NCBI GenBank assembly: GCA_003952965.2
Contig: CM025849.1
Location: forward strand, 6,235,947-6,299,946
Origin: Morella rubra
Lineage: Eukaryota; Streptophyta; Magnoliopsida; Fagales; Myricaceae
Direction of reading: 5' to 3'
DNA: 64,000 bases
Positions 1 through 12,563 of the stretch are shown one piece after another (positions within the stretch are counted from its first letter, which is position 1; every line of letters starts with the position of its first letter). The notes under the pieces were generated by a model that was not told where the DNA came from, did no database searches, and was given only the letters and a program-made list of their open reading frames with translations. Made by a program: the position numbers and the translations under genes.

Positions 1-235
1 ATTACTCGTGGCACTGATCCTGAAAGTGCAAAAACCGTAGGGATGGATTTTGTTTTTGTTAAATGCCCAATGTAAACCTTAAATTGCTTTACACTTGCTT
101 GTTTACGTGTGTTACAGGAATGTAGTTGAGAATGGAAAGAACCCTCAAAAGTACGCCAAGTATTCGCCGGAGGATCTGGAACGGATGTTGGGTGAATTTT
201 TTGAGGGAAAGAACTTGAATGAACCCAGGCGATAG
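1..235 (+). CDS. 3' end of an unidentified gene (two terminal exons)
   Basis: The window opens inside a coding exon (1-71, frame starting at base 1). A GT donor at 72, an AG acceptor at 116-117 and a final exon at 118-235 ending in TAG follow. The split codon AT|G joins both exons in one open frame of about 62 residues. The tail is charged, contains the stretch YSPEDLERMLGEFFEG and ends NEPRR. I do not recognise the family, and the rest of the gene lies outside the window. The reading frame across the intron and the good splice sites make it a real gene end. A CT-repeat at about 247-264 lies in the probable 3' UTR. Confidence 0.7.
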
Positions 236-1914
236 ATTTGAAGTCTCCTCTCTCTCTCTCTCTCTTGCTGTGCTGGTGATAGTGAAGACAATATAGCCGA
301 CCATTGACCTTTGGTACGGTGGGTACATACATCACTCTTCTTTTGCAGAGAGTGCGGTTCCGTACTGAAGGGTCCCTTTCACAGTATGACGTGGCCACCC
401 TGCTTTATCTAGTGGTCTTGAGGTGGTCACATGTATGTAGCTCTAAATGGTAGTGACAAAATTTGAAGAAAAAAAGAAAGAAAAAGCAGCTTATACTCTG
501 CATTTACTGTGTGAGATGCTGAATAAGAGCGTTATTGTTTCCACTCTTCTCAAAAAATCATGTGTCCTTCGGTGTGGTGTGGTGTGGTGTTGTTCCAGGT
601 AATATATGTGCTGTGGTGTGGTGTTGTGTTGTCATATAAGAGCAATTTCGGTTTTTAAGATATTGTACTGTTTCTCTTTTGAACTTTCCTCTCCCACTTT
701 TGTGCTTATTCTTGTGGAAGTTTATGTCTTTACTTGTAAATGAAATGTGGATTCTTCTGCTAAATTTGCAGACTCATTACTTCCAAGTGTCAGCCTAATG
801 CAAAATTAGGAATAGTTTGGAGAATACTTGCTTTAATGCCCTTTTGTTTCGGGGAAAGAATCAGATTACTGATTCTACTTGTAAGCATGAAGATGAATTT
901 GAGTGGTTCACTTTTAATGCAGTCAGATATTGGTTATGGGTCTTCTGAAAATCTGAAGTGAGTGCATGACACGATGATATGGAACTCTGAAGGAAAAATT
1001 AGGCAATGGTCGTCAGAGATTACAATGTGGATGATATATGCAATTTTCTCAACACTCCCAAAACCAGTCTTGAGGTTGCTTCGACTCTTTCTTTTTTATT
1101 TTTTTAATTCTGTTACCTAGTTGGTGAATGTTCAACATTATACCCACGGTACACAAAAAAGGCAGCCAAACAGAGCTTAAACCTCATTTGTTTAAATTAC
1201 ACAGCTAAACAAGAAGCGCTCGGAGTTTTACCCAATCAAGAAGCATCTTTCACAGCCAAACAAAAAGTGTTCGAGTACTCAATCAAGTACCATCTTACTG
1301 ACTACAAGAGGAGCAGCCCAGTTGATTTGAGGATATGAAAAGGGGCACTCAGTAGCGAGTGTAGAGCTGGAGATTTATGGATCGAATACCTTTTGAGTCT
1401 CCAAAATTAATTGCACTTTTGTGGAGTATGGTCGTCTTCCTTCTCATGTCTAGAGAGAGTTGGTAACAACCCTCGATTTTTTGTTTATAAAGAAAAAAAC
1501 ACACTACCATTCAACTAAATTTAAACCTCAACCAACAACTAATTTTCCCTATCATCGAACATTGTGAACTTCCAGAGACTGTTTATGTTGTTGTTGGTAA
1601 TGCGTGAAGACCTGGAAAATCTAACCATACTATCACAGATAATTCTGACCATAGCTGGTAAATCAGGTTACAACTGAGAGTTTAATCTTAAAATAATATA
1701 GTGTTTGACAAATCAAAACTCTAAATTTATCGTCATTATAAATATTTCTATCTCCACTTTTTCATTCATCGTATTATCAACTTTTTTATTCTCGTCTTTT
1801 TTCCCGACCCTAAAATTTTACTAAAAATTTGTTCCGAAACGCATGTAAATATTCTAAAATGGCGAAGGGTTTTGTTGTAAAATCCGTACTACCGAGTGAC
1901 TCGTAGAATTAGGA
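236..1914. other. intergenic: 3' UTR of the first gene and Nudix promoter
   Basis: No coding region is supported here. It holds a CT-rich tract just after the stop at 235, a TGTGG-rich tract around 570-630, and AT-rich sequence towards the Nudix start at 1915. No transposon ends were recognised. Confidence 0.5.
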
Positions 1915-4900
1915 ATGGCTTTATGCCGATTCGTCGTCTTTAGCTCTCCACCTCGTCCTCCTCTGCCAAGGGTCTTCTCCAGGCGTCCTACCTCATTCGT
2001 CCCAAATCGCCCTCCCAAATCAGCCAAATTCACGTCCCTGCCACACCCTCTTCAAAACTCTGCTAGTGGAGTCTCCTCCTGTACGTTACACTCATCGTTG
2101 TCATCGTCCATGGAGTCTGCTCCCGAAGGTTATAGGAGAAACGTGGGTGTTTGCCTCATCAATCCTTCTAAAAAGGTATACATGTATGTGTATATGTTTT
2201 ATCTATTATGTAAGCATGTGTATCTGTCCGGACGTTTTTATGTGTGTATCGGACTTCATAGTTCAGTTTTTTGTTTACTGTTTCTATGTTTGGGCAGATT
2301 TTTGCTGCGTCAAGGCTAGATATGCCCAATGCTTGGCAAATGCCTCAGGTAAGTTTCAGTTTTTTATTTGTTTGATCTTTGGATAAAGGTTTTCTAATTT
2401 GATTGATTGCTTTTGAAACTAAAGCGCTATGTTTAAATAAGAATCAGAGAAGTACCCTGAAGGTAGTTTCCTACGCCTTCGTTAACAAGTTGTCTTCTCA
2501 ACCAGCATATATTTCCTTTTTTACCTTTGGAAAAAACTAAATTCCTCTGAAATGTTTTGACTGAATAAAGAAATTTTTGAAATCCTTGTTTCTACAAATA
2601 ACCAATCTTCTCTCTGAGTGTGTGGAATTGGCAATTTTAGCAATGCATGATGACCCGCAAAGAGAGATGCTAAAGATCTCACGAGCACAAAGCTAAGAGA
2701 AAGAGGGGTTTTTTGCGGCCCCCCGGGGGGGAGGTGATTGTTTTCCAGATGTCCTTTTATACACAATAGAAATAACGAGACACGTGCCTCAGATTACTTC
2801 AAAGACCCATTTTAGATAGGATCCATGACATTCAGAACTGAAAATGTGAATCCAAAAGTGGTCATCAGTTGTAAGTAGAGGATGTGATGGTTGTCTTATG
2901 TCAGGTTTGATCTTGTTATGTAACTTATTATGGGAGTCAAATGTAATAGAAAAAGAGAAGTGTGATATTATCTTTTAACTGCAACATTTGGAATCTGGAC
3001 GCAAATAATGTATATAGTCAAACAAAGCACAACAGTTTTTACTATGAAGATGTTACCGGTACGGGTGGTTATGTGATTAGTTCTTGTGGTAATTCAAAGT
3101 AGAAGTTTTATTTTATTTTATTTTATTTTGTTTTACTGGAGCCAAGTGGAAGTGTCTTTACTAAACACGTTTTTCCTATTTTGCAAGATGAATTATTTTA
3201 CACGCTATTAAAGTTGGCATTTTATTCATTTTAATTAAACAGGGTGGTATTGATGAGGGTGAAGATCCTAGAACTGCCGTGCTCAGGGAACTAAGAGAGG
3301 AGACAGGTGTTAAATCAGCAGAAATTCTTACAGAGGTATGAATTGTTGAATTTTTTATATGTTAAATTATAAATTTTCAGGATACTCATCTAACTCTTTC
3401 AGATGCACTTTTCTTTTGAAAGGGGAGAATGAATAAGAAATTTCTTGATAAAGCTGTTGATGCTTTGGCTTTTGCGGACTTAATTGATAGTCACTGATGG
3501 TTATTTTTTAAGACAATGGTGAGGATGTTTTAAGCTAGGAAGATTCAACAGATTCCATACTAATCCTCATTGTCTACAATAGTTTCGATATGTTAAGTTC
3601 GTCACAAATCCCCTCCCCCCCCCCCCCCCAACAAAACAACAACCCCCCAAGCATGTGAAAGGAAATAGTTGCTTTTTCTTCTTCTTTTTTCCCCTTAAAC
3701 GCATGGACTGTAGTTGCTTTTTGATCGACAATAGAAAAGTACTGTACATTTACGCTTAGCATCTTTACTATGTGGCTCCATATCGTTGCAAGTATATTTT
3801 GTATGATTTAAGCCCTAGTTGAGTTGAGTTGTATGTGCCTTCTTATATTTTGTGCAAGATCAAGAGAGTGATGCAGGACCTTGATAATCTGCACAACTAT
3901 AAGAAAGCATCAATAACATCAATAATTTTGAAAATTATCTAGAACGTTTAGTCTCTGGATAGTATTTTGTGCTGCAATACATTTCACAACACATGCAACT
4001 AAAAGGCTAGATGATCCTAACATCAACTAGGGTTCTTGGGCTTACACCCAAGAGAACGATGCATCACACATCAATGAAGAAGCTCGTTTTCCCAATAGTT
4101 TCATTGATCATCTCAAGAGTATGTCAAAACATTGGTTCTTTGGAATGCTTCTTATATAACATGGAGATGGGCCTGTGGACATTCATAACTTCCCTAAAAG
4201 TGCATTTTCTAATACTGTAGTCGTCTAGAGAGAAAGAGAGAGTGAGAGGAAACTGAGCGAGTGAGTGAAAGATAGGCATTACATTTTCCCAAGTATATGC
4301 ATTTGACATATCAATAATTCTAGGCATGGAACCTCTAATGTTATGGACGGAATTAATGGATCTCATTTAGTTTGGTCAGCAGAGAAATGGGAACTTTCTC
4401 ATCAGTGATAAAATTCGCACACAATTTGAAGGACCAGAAATGTATTTCAACCTAGAAGTTCTAATGCTAATGCTTTGCAGCTTTCTACCAACTCATGCAT
4501 GACATTTAGTCTTACACTTGGTTTGAGCCATAAATTTTTTTGTGATAGGATTTCTCATGCAGGTACCTTATTGGCTGACATATGACTTCCCACCTGAAGT
4601 TAGAGAGAAGCTTAAACAGCAGTGGGGATCAGACTGGAAGGGTCAAGCTCAGAAGTGGTGAGCATATGAATTTATGCAGACATTGCTATATGCAAAATGT
4701 ATTGTGCAGTTCATCAACCCAGGACCAGTCAAATGTCATCTGGTAAACCTTGGACGCATTTTAACAAACATAAGCTAACCCAGGCCACAAAATTTCTGAA
4801 TGTTTGAGTTGGGGCACATCTACTGAATTTGGATACAACCACCAACATGCATGCCTGTTTACATGGGCCAGTACTCCTTGTTGTAGTGCTTAGACTTTCC

Positions 4901-5799
4901 CCTTTCAACTGTGTTTCCTTTTGGGTATGTTGAGATGGAAGTAGAGACGGAAGACAGAAGGGAAAAGGGAAGAGAGAGAGAGAGAGGGGGGGGGAAGAGG
5001 ATTTGATGGTATGTAGAAGGGTGTTGTAGCCCCCTCAAGGCCCTGTTTGTAATTCTCTCAAATTGGATGGATTTAAGGCTGAGGACATGAATTCCAAGGG
5101 AGTTTTCTGTAATTCCCTTTTGTCCCGGACAATTTCTGTACTTCCCTTATCTTACTCTATAGTCAATTTATAAATATATTTTCCTTTCCTCTCCCTTCCA
5201 CCCTACAACTAGAAAAGGGAGGGATACCTACCGTCTTCTTCCCCCTATCATATATTGAAACATCTAACAAAGACAGAGATAACTATCCCTACTCTTCTCT
5301 CGTCTCCCTCTTCCCCTCGTCCCTTCCACTTATCTCCCTCCAAACTCCCACAAGCTGTTGAGTGTCTTTATTTCTTTCTTCTGCTTTTTTTTTTTTTTCA
5401 AACTGCTTGAGGTGGGGAAAGGAGGTTTGAAAAGAAATAATCAAGTCATTTTTGGTTATGCGTTGTAACAGAAGCTCAGTTTTAACTTCATCAAACTTGC
5501 AAAGCTTTCAGGTTTCTTCTAAAGTTCAATGGGAAAGATGAAGAAATCAATCTTTTGGGTGATGGCACAGAGAAAGCTGAATTTGGTGACTGGTCATGGA
5601 AATCTCCAGAACAAATAATTGAGCTTGTGAGTAGACCCTACAATTTTACTATCCTTTAGTGGTCAAAGACAACTGGAATTCGGTCTTTGGTCTTGTTGGT
5701 TTATTCTCACGGTCTTTTTTTCTTTCTGTGCAGGCAGTGAATTTTAAGAAGCCTGTTTATGAGGAAGTGGTGAGAGTCTTTGCTCCATATCTTCAGTAA
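1915..5799 (+). CDS. NUDT26: Nudix hydrolase, chloroplast-type (NUDT25/26/27 class)
   Basis: Exons: 1915-2175, 2298-2348, 3243-3335, 4563-4657, 5512-5626, 5734-5799 (681 bp, 226 aa). Exon 3 carries the Nudix box at residues 105-127, matching Gx5Ex7REUxEExGU in full (G105, E111, REL, EETGV). The body resembles plant diadenosine-polyphosphate hydrolases of the NUDT25/26/27 group, which cleave Ap4A and, in the plastid forms, reportedly ppGpp. The start at 1915 gives a Ser/Pro/Arg-rich, acid-poor leader of about 65 residues typical of a transit peptide. Met66 ([13 protein letters not shown]) aligns with the start of the cytosolic form, so alternative starts could give two locations. Every splice site is GT-AG with phase preserved. 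It is convergent with the glycosyltransferase at 6932-8434. Family assignment is firm; the choice of 26 over 27 is inference. Confidence 0.93.
3615..3629. repeat. C15 homopolymer in Nudix intron 3
   Basis: An uninterrupted run of 15 C. It is missing from the second unit of the tandem duplication, where about 90 bp around it are absent. Confidence 0.9.
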
Positions 5800-6931
5800 T
5801 CTGGTGAAGGAGTGACTGTTTGGTTGCTTCCCAACACAGTTCTTTAAATCATCTGCCGAGCCACTTTGGAAACAAAACTAATTCAACGAGCCACGGTTAT
5901 CAGAGTTATACATGCCTGTCCAAATAGTTGTAAGAATGAAGTTCGAACCAATTTTTGATCACAATGCAATTTTTCTTGATGACATATGACAGTGGTATGA
6001 TGACCGAAATACACAAAATAATTGACAACTTGAGGAAATAACATCATATACGTGAAAATATATGACCTTGCCCGTGACAAGTTTTTACTTGGTTTCTGTG
6101 GAGATAACAATGAACTGATTGAACATTGTTGTACTATTGAATAGCCGTGTCTTTTGGAGTGACTTTTGAATTCTCAGTTTGAACATAAATTATTGGGAAG
6201 CGATATTCAGATGAATATGAGTATGTTTCCAAAACTAGTAGTTTACTACTGGAATTTCATCTAGTTGATTGTTTATCTAGCCCGAGTAAATAATGCCCAA
6301 GAACCTGCCAGATTACAGGCCAAAACAAAGGGCAATTCGCTCGTCCTTCTCCTCCTTGGCTGATTCGTTTTGTTATGCTCTTGGCTTAGTCATGCTGGAG
6401 TTGCAGCTGGGTGGGATCACCTGTATTAGAAGTAAGGTTCTGTGCTTCTAAGCCCCTGTCTCTGAAATCCTGGCGCATCTCAGACAAGAAGTTGGATGCC
6501 ATGAGGCCGGCCTTGGAAAGAATAAAAACAAATTATTAGTTTGAGATATAAGATGGGAGCATTATTTGGTGTTGAACCTTCTCTTAAACTATGATGAACA
6601 TGGAATCTTCAACAATTGAACTAGGATTTAAGATTAGCCCGCAAAGAGCCTAAACTTTGGTAGATGCATTTCATAAACTGAGGAAGAATCTTTTCCAAGA
6701 GAAACCTCCATGAAAGCCAACTGCATTGGTAAAAAATCGGCCAAGAAAATGCTACACCAATGAAAAAAAGGCAAAAGCTCCTTTTGAATGGCTTGGTTTC
6801 TTGCTAAACCAATACGTGTAGCAGCCTACAAGAATCATACTGTTCTCAAGCTCAATTGCGAAACAAGCCAACTTCGAGCAAGAACGCAATAAAGGGTATA
6901 CAAACTCGACCTAAAGAAGTCCAATTCTTTA
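5800..6931. other. shared 3' region between convergent Nudix and glycosyltransferase genes
   Basis: About 1.1 kb lies between the two stop codons and should contain both 3' UTRs. No coding region is supported. The same stretch recurs without visible change at 11432-12563 in the second unit. Confidence 0.6.
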
Positions 6932-8434
6932 TTAACTCTTTTTCTCAAGTATATTCTTGATATGCTCTGTTACAACCTCTGCTATGATCTCAGGAGAAAA
7001 CCTTCTTATCATGTCCTCCCTTGCCTGCATGCCTTTGTTCTTAGCTTCGTCAACATTTTTCATAACATGTCTCATAAGAACTCGAAGCTTATCGACAGAA
7101 GGTTCCGCCCAAAGATGCCCTTTGAATGGCCCTTCCATGACCTCACTCATTCTACTCACTGGCAATGGGTAGCTATTCTCCTCCGTCAAATACTCGGTCG
7201 GTCCAGACCAATTCGTGGCAATCACCGGTAACGACATTGCCATGGCTTCCACAAGAGGCCTCCCCCATCCTTCCCCTCTTGATGGAAGAACGAACGCATC
7301 AGCTGCCTTGTATAGTCGTGGCAAATCAATTAGAGCAATGTGTGTGTCGATCACAAAGACTGAAGCCCAACCAGCCACTGGTTTTTCTATATCAGAGTCC
7401 TCCACAAACTCAACTATCTTGTTCTCAAAGTTTCTATCAGAATGATATGGATTAGTTAGCAAATACAAAGCGACCTCATCAATTCTAGAGAACTCCTTCA
7501 AGTATGACCTCAACAATACATCCCACCCTTTCCTGTACTCCCATTTGAAGATACTTAAAAATATCAAATCATTTTTCAAATTCGTATTCCTGGTTGTTGA
7601 ACCTAAGACCAATTTCCCTATGGAGGCTAGGTCTAATGGATTATACTTGAGGGGATGAAAGAACTCCACATCAATAGGCTGAATGATTTTCACCACCTTA
7701 GAAGGATCAACCCCACTTTCAATAAACGTAGACACATGAAATTCAGTGGGAACCCAAACATAATCCATTCTATTACACCGCTTCACGTGGTTGGTATTGA
7801 CCCTATCAGTCTCAAACATGGTCCGGCCGATCACCGATTTGAAATTTTGGTAAGCACCTGGTGGGCAAGGGAAGGTTTCAAACAATGGAGGGTTCCAAGC
7901 ACCAGGCTCACTCTGACAAATCACTATAGTCTCATTCATCCTACATTCTGTTTGGTGAAGCTCAAAGGCCAACTTCTTCATGTAGTGTGGCAAGCCTTCC
8001 CAGAATTCGAGGGATTCCATATCACCGTGATGCTCAATGGCCAATTGAAATGCTGAATTTTTCTTGTGTTCATGGAGGGCTAAGATATATGACCAACTTT
8101 CTGAACTGTACCCACCACCCGAAAGAAAAGGAGCCATCCATAGCACACAAGCGGGGGAAACGGAAATGGTATTTAACGTAGAGGTGTGTTTGGGTTTTGG
8201 GGTTGGGTGGAGAAAGCCTAAAAGGGTTTGAAGAAAAGTGGGGTGTGATGAGAAAGTGTATTTTAGGTGTTGAGTTTTGTAGAAGTTTGTTCTGGAGAAA
8301 CCCAGTGAGATGGCTAGAAAAAGAACCAAAATGAAAGACGAGAAGAATAAGAGTGGTCTCTTTATTAAAGTCAGCGGGAGAGTTTGATTTGGTTGTGGAT
8401 TATTGGTGGCTTGTTGGCTTTCATCAGAGTCCAT
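6932..8434 (-). CDS. family-4-type glycosyltransferase, type II membrane protein (copy A)
   Basis: Intronless, 500 aa from the ATG at 8434; the frame is open a little upstream but has no earlier ATG. Residues 27-46 form one hydrophobic segment after a short polar N-terminus, as in type II Golgi or ER membrane proteins. The catalytic domain has the GT-B C-terminal signature GEGWGRPLVEAMA with the EX7E pair at E388 and E396, followed by PVIATNWSGPTEYL. It resembles the plant group annotated as UDP-glycosyltransferase superfamily, such as Arabidopsis At3g10630; acceptor and donor are unknown to me. It is transcribed towards the Nudix gene. About 330 bp of its upstream sequence belongs to the duplicated unit; beyond that it abuts the truncated Nudix copy. 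Confidence 0.9.
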   Translation of the reverse strand: MDSDESQQATNNPQPNQTLPLTLIKRPLLFFSSFILVLFLAISLGFSRTNFYKTQHLKYTFSSHPTFLQTLLGFLHPTPKPKHTSTLNTISVSPACVLWMAPFLSGGGYSSESWSYILALHEHKKNSAFQLAIEHHGDMESLEFWEGLPHYMKKLAFELHQTECRMNETIVICQSEPGAWNPPLFETFPCPPGAYQNFKSVIGRTMFETDRVNTNHVKRCNRMDYVWVPTEFHVSTFIESGVDPSKVVKIIQPIDVEFFHPLKYNPLDLASIGKLVLGSTTRNTNLKNDLIFLSIFKWEYRKGWDVLLRSYLKEFSRIDEVALYLLTNPYHSDRNFENKIVEFVEDSDIEKPVAGWASVFVIDTHIALIDLPRLYKAADAFVLPSRGEGWGRPLVEAMAMSLPVIATNWSGPTEYLTEENSYPLPVSRMSEVMEGPFKGHLWAEPSVDKLRVLMRHVMKNVDEAKNKGMQAREDMIRRFSPEIIAEVVTEHIKNILEKKS

Positions 8435-8461
8435 GGCAATGGCTCCGAGAAGCGATTCCAA

Positions 8462-8815
8462 GTGTAAGCGAAAAACTCACAAAGCTTGGAGGATTGGAAG
8501 GGGGCGTGATCAATACTGAAGCATTAGAGAGGGAAAACTTTGGGCCGCAGGGAAGGGAATAGAGAGACCTTGTCAAAAACTAGGAGAGAAGAGGAAAGAC
8601 ATACATAGGTAAACTCCACCAATGTTAAATTGTTTGCAAACCTAATTTTTGACATTTTCAAAATTTTGGTTAGTGGGAATTGGTGAAAAAAAAAATTAGA
8701 AAATAGATGATTTGAATGAATTTTTTATATTTATTGTAATGGAAAGAGATAATTTGATGGAAAGAGAGATTATTTTATAATTATTTTTTTAAATTATTTG
8801 TTTTTTGGTAAAATG
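8462..8815 (-). promoter_or_regulatory. upstream region of glycosyltransferase copy A, cut by the duplication junction
   Basis: The sequence upstream of copy A matches that of copy B to about 8795 apart from 4 bp and 1 bp indels. It then runs into 20 bp of filler and into intron 2 of the truncated Nudix copy. Any regulatory element further than about 360 bp upstream of the ancestral gene is therefore absent from copy A. No TATA box was assigned with confidence. Confidence 0.45.
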
Positions 8816-8997
8816 AGCACAACAGTTTTTACTATGAAGATGTTACCGGTACGGGTGGTTATGTGATTAGTTCTTAATTCAAAGTAGAAGTTTGAGCCAA
8901 GTGGAAGTGTCTTTACTAAACACGTTTTTCCTATTTTGCAAGATGAATTATTTTACACGCTATTAAAGTTGGCATTTTATTCATTTTAATTAAACAG

Positions 8998-11431
8998 GGT
9001 GGTATTGATGAGGGTGAAGATCCTAGAACTGCCGTGCTCAGGGAACTAAGAGAGGAGACAGGTGTTAAATCAGCAGAAATTCTTACAGAGGTATGAATTG
9101 TTGAATTTTTTATATGTTAAATTATAAATTTTCAGGATACTCATCTAACTCTTTCAGATGCACTTTTCTTTTGAAAGGGGAGAATGAATAAGAAATTTCT
9201 TGATAAAGCTGTTGATGCTTTGGCTTTTGCGGACTTAATTGATAGTCACTGATGGTTATTTTTTAAGACAATGGTGAGGATGTTTTAAGCTAGGAAGATT
9301 CAACAGATTCCATACTAATCCTCATTGTCTACAATAGTTTCGATATGTTAAAGCATGCTAAACGCATGGACTGTAGTTGCTTTTTGATCGACAATAGAAA
9401 AGTACTGTACATTTACGCTTAGCATCTTTACTATGTGGCTCCATATCGTTGCAAGTATATTTTGTATGATAAGCCCTAGTTGAGTTGAGTTGTATGTGCC
9501 TTCTTATATTTTGTGCAAGATCAAGAGAGTGATGCAGGACCTTGATAATCTGCACAACTATAAGAAAGCATCAATAACATCAATAATTTTGAAAATTATC
9601 TAGAACGTTTAGTCTCTGGATAGTATTTTGTGCTGCAATACATTTCACAACACATGCAACTAAAAGGCTAGATGATCCTAACATCAACTAGGGTTCTTGG
9701 GCTTACACCCAAGAGAACGATGCATCACACATCAATGAAGAAGCTCGTTTTCCCAATAGTTTCATTGATCATCTCAAGAGTATGTCAAAACATTGGTTCT
9801 TTGGAATGCTTCTTATATAACATGGAGATGGGCCTGTGGACATTCATAACTTCCCTAAAAGTGCATTTTCTAATACTGTAGTCGTCTAGAGAGAAAGAGA
9901 GAGTGAGAGGAAACTGAGCGAGTGAGTGAAAGATAGGCATTACATTTTCCCAAGTATATGCATTTGACATATCAATAATTCTAGGCATGGAACCTCTAAT
10001 GTTATGGACGGAATTAATGGATCTCATTTAGTTTGGTCAGCAGAGAAATGGGAACTTTCTCATCAGTGATAAAATTCGCACACAATTTGAAGGACCAGAA
10101 ATGTATTTCAACCTAGAAGTTCTAATGCTAATGCTTTGCAGCTTTCTACCAACTCATGCATGACATTTAGTCTTACACTTGGTTTGAGCCATAAATTTTT
10201 TTGTGATAGGATTTCTCATGCAGGTACCTTATTGGCTGACATATGACTTCCCACCTGAAGTTAGAGAGAAGCTTAAACAGCAGTGGGGATCAGACTGGAA
10301 GGGTCAAGCTCAGAAGTGGTGAGCATATGAATTTATGCAGACATTGCTATATGCAAAATGTATTGTGCAGTTCATCAACCCAGGACCAGTCAAATGTCAT
10401 CTGGTAAACCTTGGACGCATTTTAACAAACATAAGCTAACCCAGGCCACAAAATTTCTGAATGTTTGAGTTGGGGCACATCTACTGAATTTGGATACAAC
10501 CACCAACATGCATGCCTGTTTACATGGGCCAGTACTCCTTGTTGTAGTGCTTAGACTTTCCCCTTTCAACTGTGTTTCCTTTTGGGTATGTTGAGATGGA
10601 AGTAGAGACGGAAGACAGAAGGGAAAAGGGAAGAGAGAGAGAGAGAGGGGGGGGAAGAGGATTTGATGGTATGTAGAAGGGTGTTGTAGCCCCCTCAAGG
10701 CCCTGTTTGTAATTCTCTCAAATTGGATGGATTTAAGGCTGAGGACATGAATTCCAAGGGAGTTTTCTGTAATTCCCTTTTGTCCCGGACAATTTCTGTA
10801 CTTCCCTTATCTTACTCTATAGTCAATTTATAAATATATTTTCCTTTCCTCTCCCTTCCACCCTACAACTAGAAAAGGGAGGGATACCTACCGTCTTCTT
10901 CCCCCTATCATATATTGAAACATCTAACAAAGACAGAGATAACTATCCCTACTCTTCTCTCGTCTCCCTCTTCCCCTCGTCCCTTCCACTTATCTCCCTC
11001 CAAACTCCCACAAGCTGTTGAGTGTCACTTTCTTCTGCTTTTTTTTTTTTTCAAACATTTGAAAAGAAATAATCAAGTCATTTTTGGTTATGCGTTGTAA
11101 CAGAAGCTCAGTTTTAACTTCATCAAACTTGCAAAGCTTTCAGGTTTCTTCTAAAGTTCAATGGGAAAGATGAAGAAATCAATCTTTTGGGTGATGGCAC
11201 AGAGAAAGCTGAATTTGGTGACTGGTCATGGAAATCTCCAGAACAAATAATTGAGCTTGTGAGTAGACCCTACAATTTTACTATCCTTTAGTGGTCAAAG
11301 ACAACTGGAATTCGGTCTTTGGTCTTGTTGGTTTATTCTCACGGTCTTTTTTTCTTTCTGTGCAGGCAGTGAATTTTAAGAAGCCTGTTTATGAGGAAGT
11401 GGTGAGAGTCTTTGCTCCATATCTTCAGTAA
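8998..11431 (+). pseudogene. 5'-truncated Nudix hydrolase copy (exons 3-6 only)
   Basis: Duplicated exons at 8998-9090, 10224-10318, 11144-11258 and 11366-11431 are identical in sequence to exons 3-6 of the gene at 1915-5799, with the same splice sites and an intact Nudix box and stop. Exons 1 and 2, the transit peptide, the start codon and the promoter are absent, because the duplicated unit begins inside intron 2. Exons 3-6 encode no methionine, so this copy cannot make a protein by itself without a new upstream exon. It sits divergently next to glycosyltransferase copy A, whose upstream region might drive transcription through it. Most likely a dead fragment; a read-through or alternatively spliced product is only a possibility. 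Confidence 0.9.
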
Positions 11432-12563
11432 TCTGGTGAAGGAGTGACTGTTTGGTTGCTTCCCAACACAGTTCTTTAAATCATCTGCCGAGCCACTTTG
11501 GAAACAAAACTAATTCAACGAGCCACGGTTATCAGAGTTATACATGCCTGTCCAAATAGTTGTAAGAATGAAGTTCGAACCAATTTTTGATCACAATGCA
11601 ATTTTTCTTGATGACATATGACAGTGGTATGATGACCGAAATACACAAAATAATTGACAACTTGAGGAAATAACATCATATACGTGAAAATATATGACCT
11701 TGCCCGTGACAAGTTTTTACTTGGTTTCTGTGGAGATAACAATGAACTGATTGAACATTGTTGTACTATTGAATAGCCGTGTCTTTTGGAGTGACTTTTG
11801 AATTCTCAGTTTGAACATAAATTATTGGGAAGCGATATTCAGATGAATATGAGTATGTTTCCAAAACTAGTAGTTTACTACTGGAATTTCATCTAGTTGA
11901 TTGTTTATCTAGCCCGAGTAAATAATGCCCAAGAACCTGCCAGATTACAGGCCAAAACAAAGGGCAATTCGCTCGTCCTTCTCCTCCTTGGCTGATTCGT
12001 TTTGTTATGCTCTTGGCTTAGTCATGCTGGAGTTGCAGCTGGGTGGGATCACCTGTATTAGAAGTAAGGTTCTGTGCTTCTAAGCCCCTGTCTCTGAAAT
12101 CCTGGCGCATCTCAGACAAGAAGTTGGATGCCATGAGGCCGGCCTTGGAAAGAATAAAAACAAATTATTAGTTTGAGATATAAGATGGGAGCATTATTTG
12201 GTGTTGAACCTTCTCTTAAACTATGATGAACATGGAATCTTCAACAATTGAACTAGGATTTAAGATTAGCCCGCAAAGAGCCTAAACTTTGGTAGATGCA
12301 TTTCATAAACTGAGGAAGAATCTTTTCCAAGAGAAACCTCCATGAAAGCCAACTGCATTGGTAAAAAATCGGCCAAGAAAATGCTACACCAATGAAAAAA
12401 AGGCAAAAGCTCCTTTTGAATGGCTTGGTTTCTTGCTAAACCAATACGTGTAGCAGCCTACAAGAATCATACTGTTCTCAAGCTCAATTGCGAAACAAGC
12501 CAACTTCGAGCAAGAACGCAATAAAGGGTATACAAACTCGACCTAAAGAAGTCCAATTCTTTA

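Larger units (their letters stand above)
3026..8795. repeat. tandem segmental duplication, unit 1
   Basis: This 5.77 kb segment runs from intron 2 of the Nudix gene to about 330 bp upstream of the glycosyltransferase start. It is repeated in direct orientation at 8816-14421. The 500-residue glycosyltransferase and every stretch I compared are identical; differences are indels only. Unit 1 is the longer copy by about 165 bp, because it keeps a (TTTTA)n tract near 3098-3135, a C15 tract near 3615-3629 and a pyrimidine tract near 5370-5430. A 20 bp sequence (8796-8815) unrelated to either unit end lies at the junction. Confidence 0.95.

Noticed and set aside
7655-8056. 133-residue open frame on the plus strand, repeated at 13287-13688
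   Set aside because: Lies entirely antisense within the glycosyltransferase coding sequence and has no family resemblance; the same applies to the other plus-strand frames at 6957-8181 and 12589-13813.
8435-8461. Nine-residue N-terminal extension of the glycosyltransferase
   Set aside because: It begins with TTG; the ATG at 8434 (14066 in copy B) is the first conventional start.
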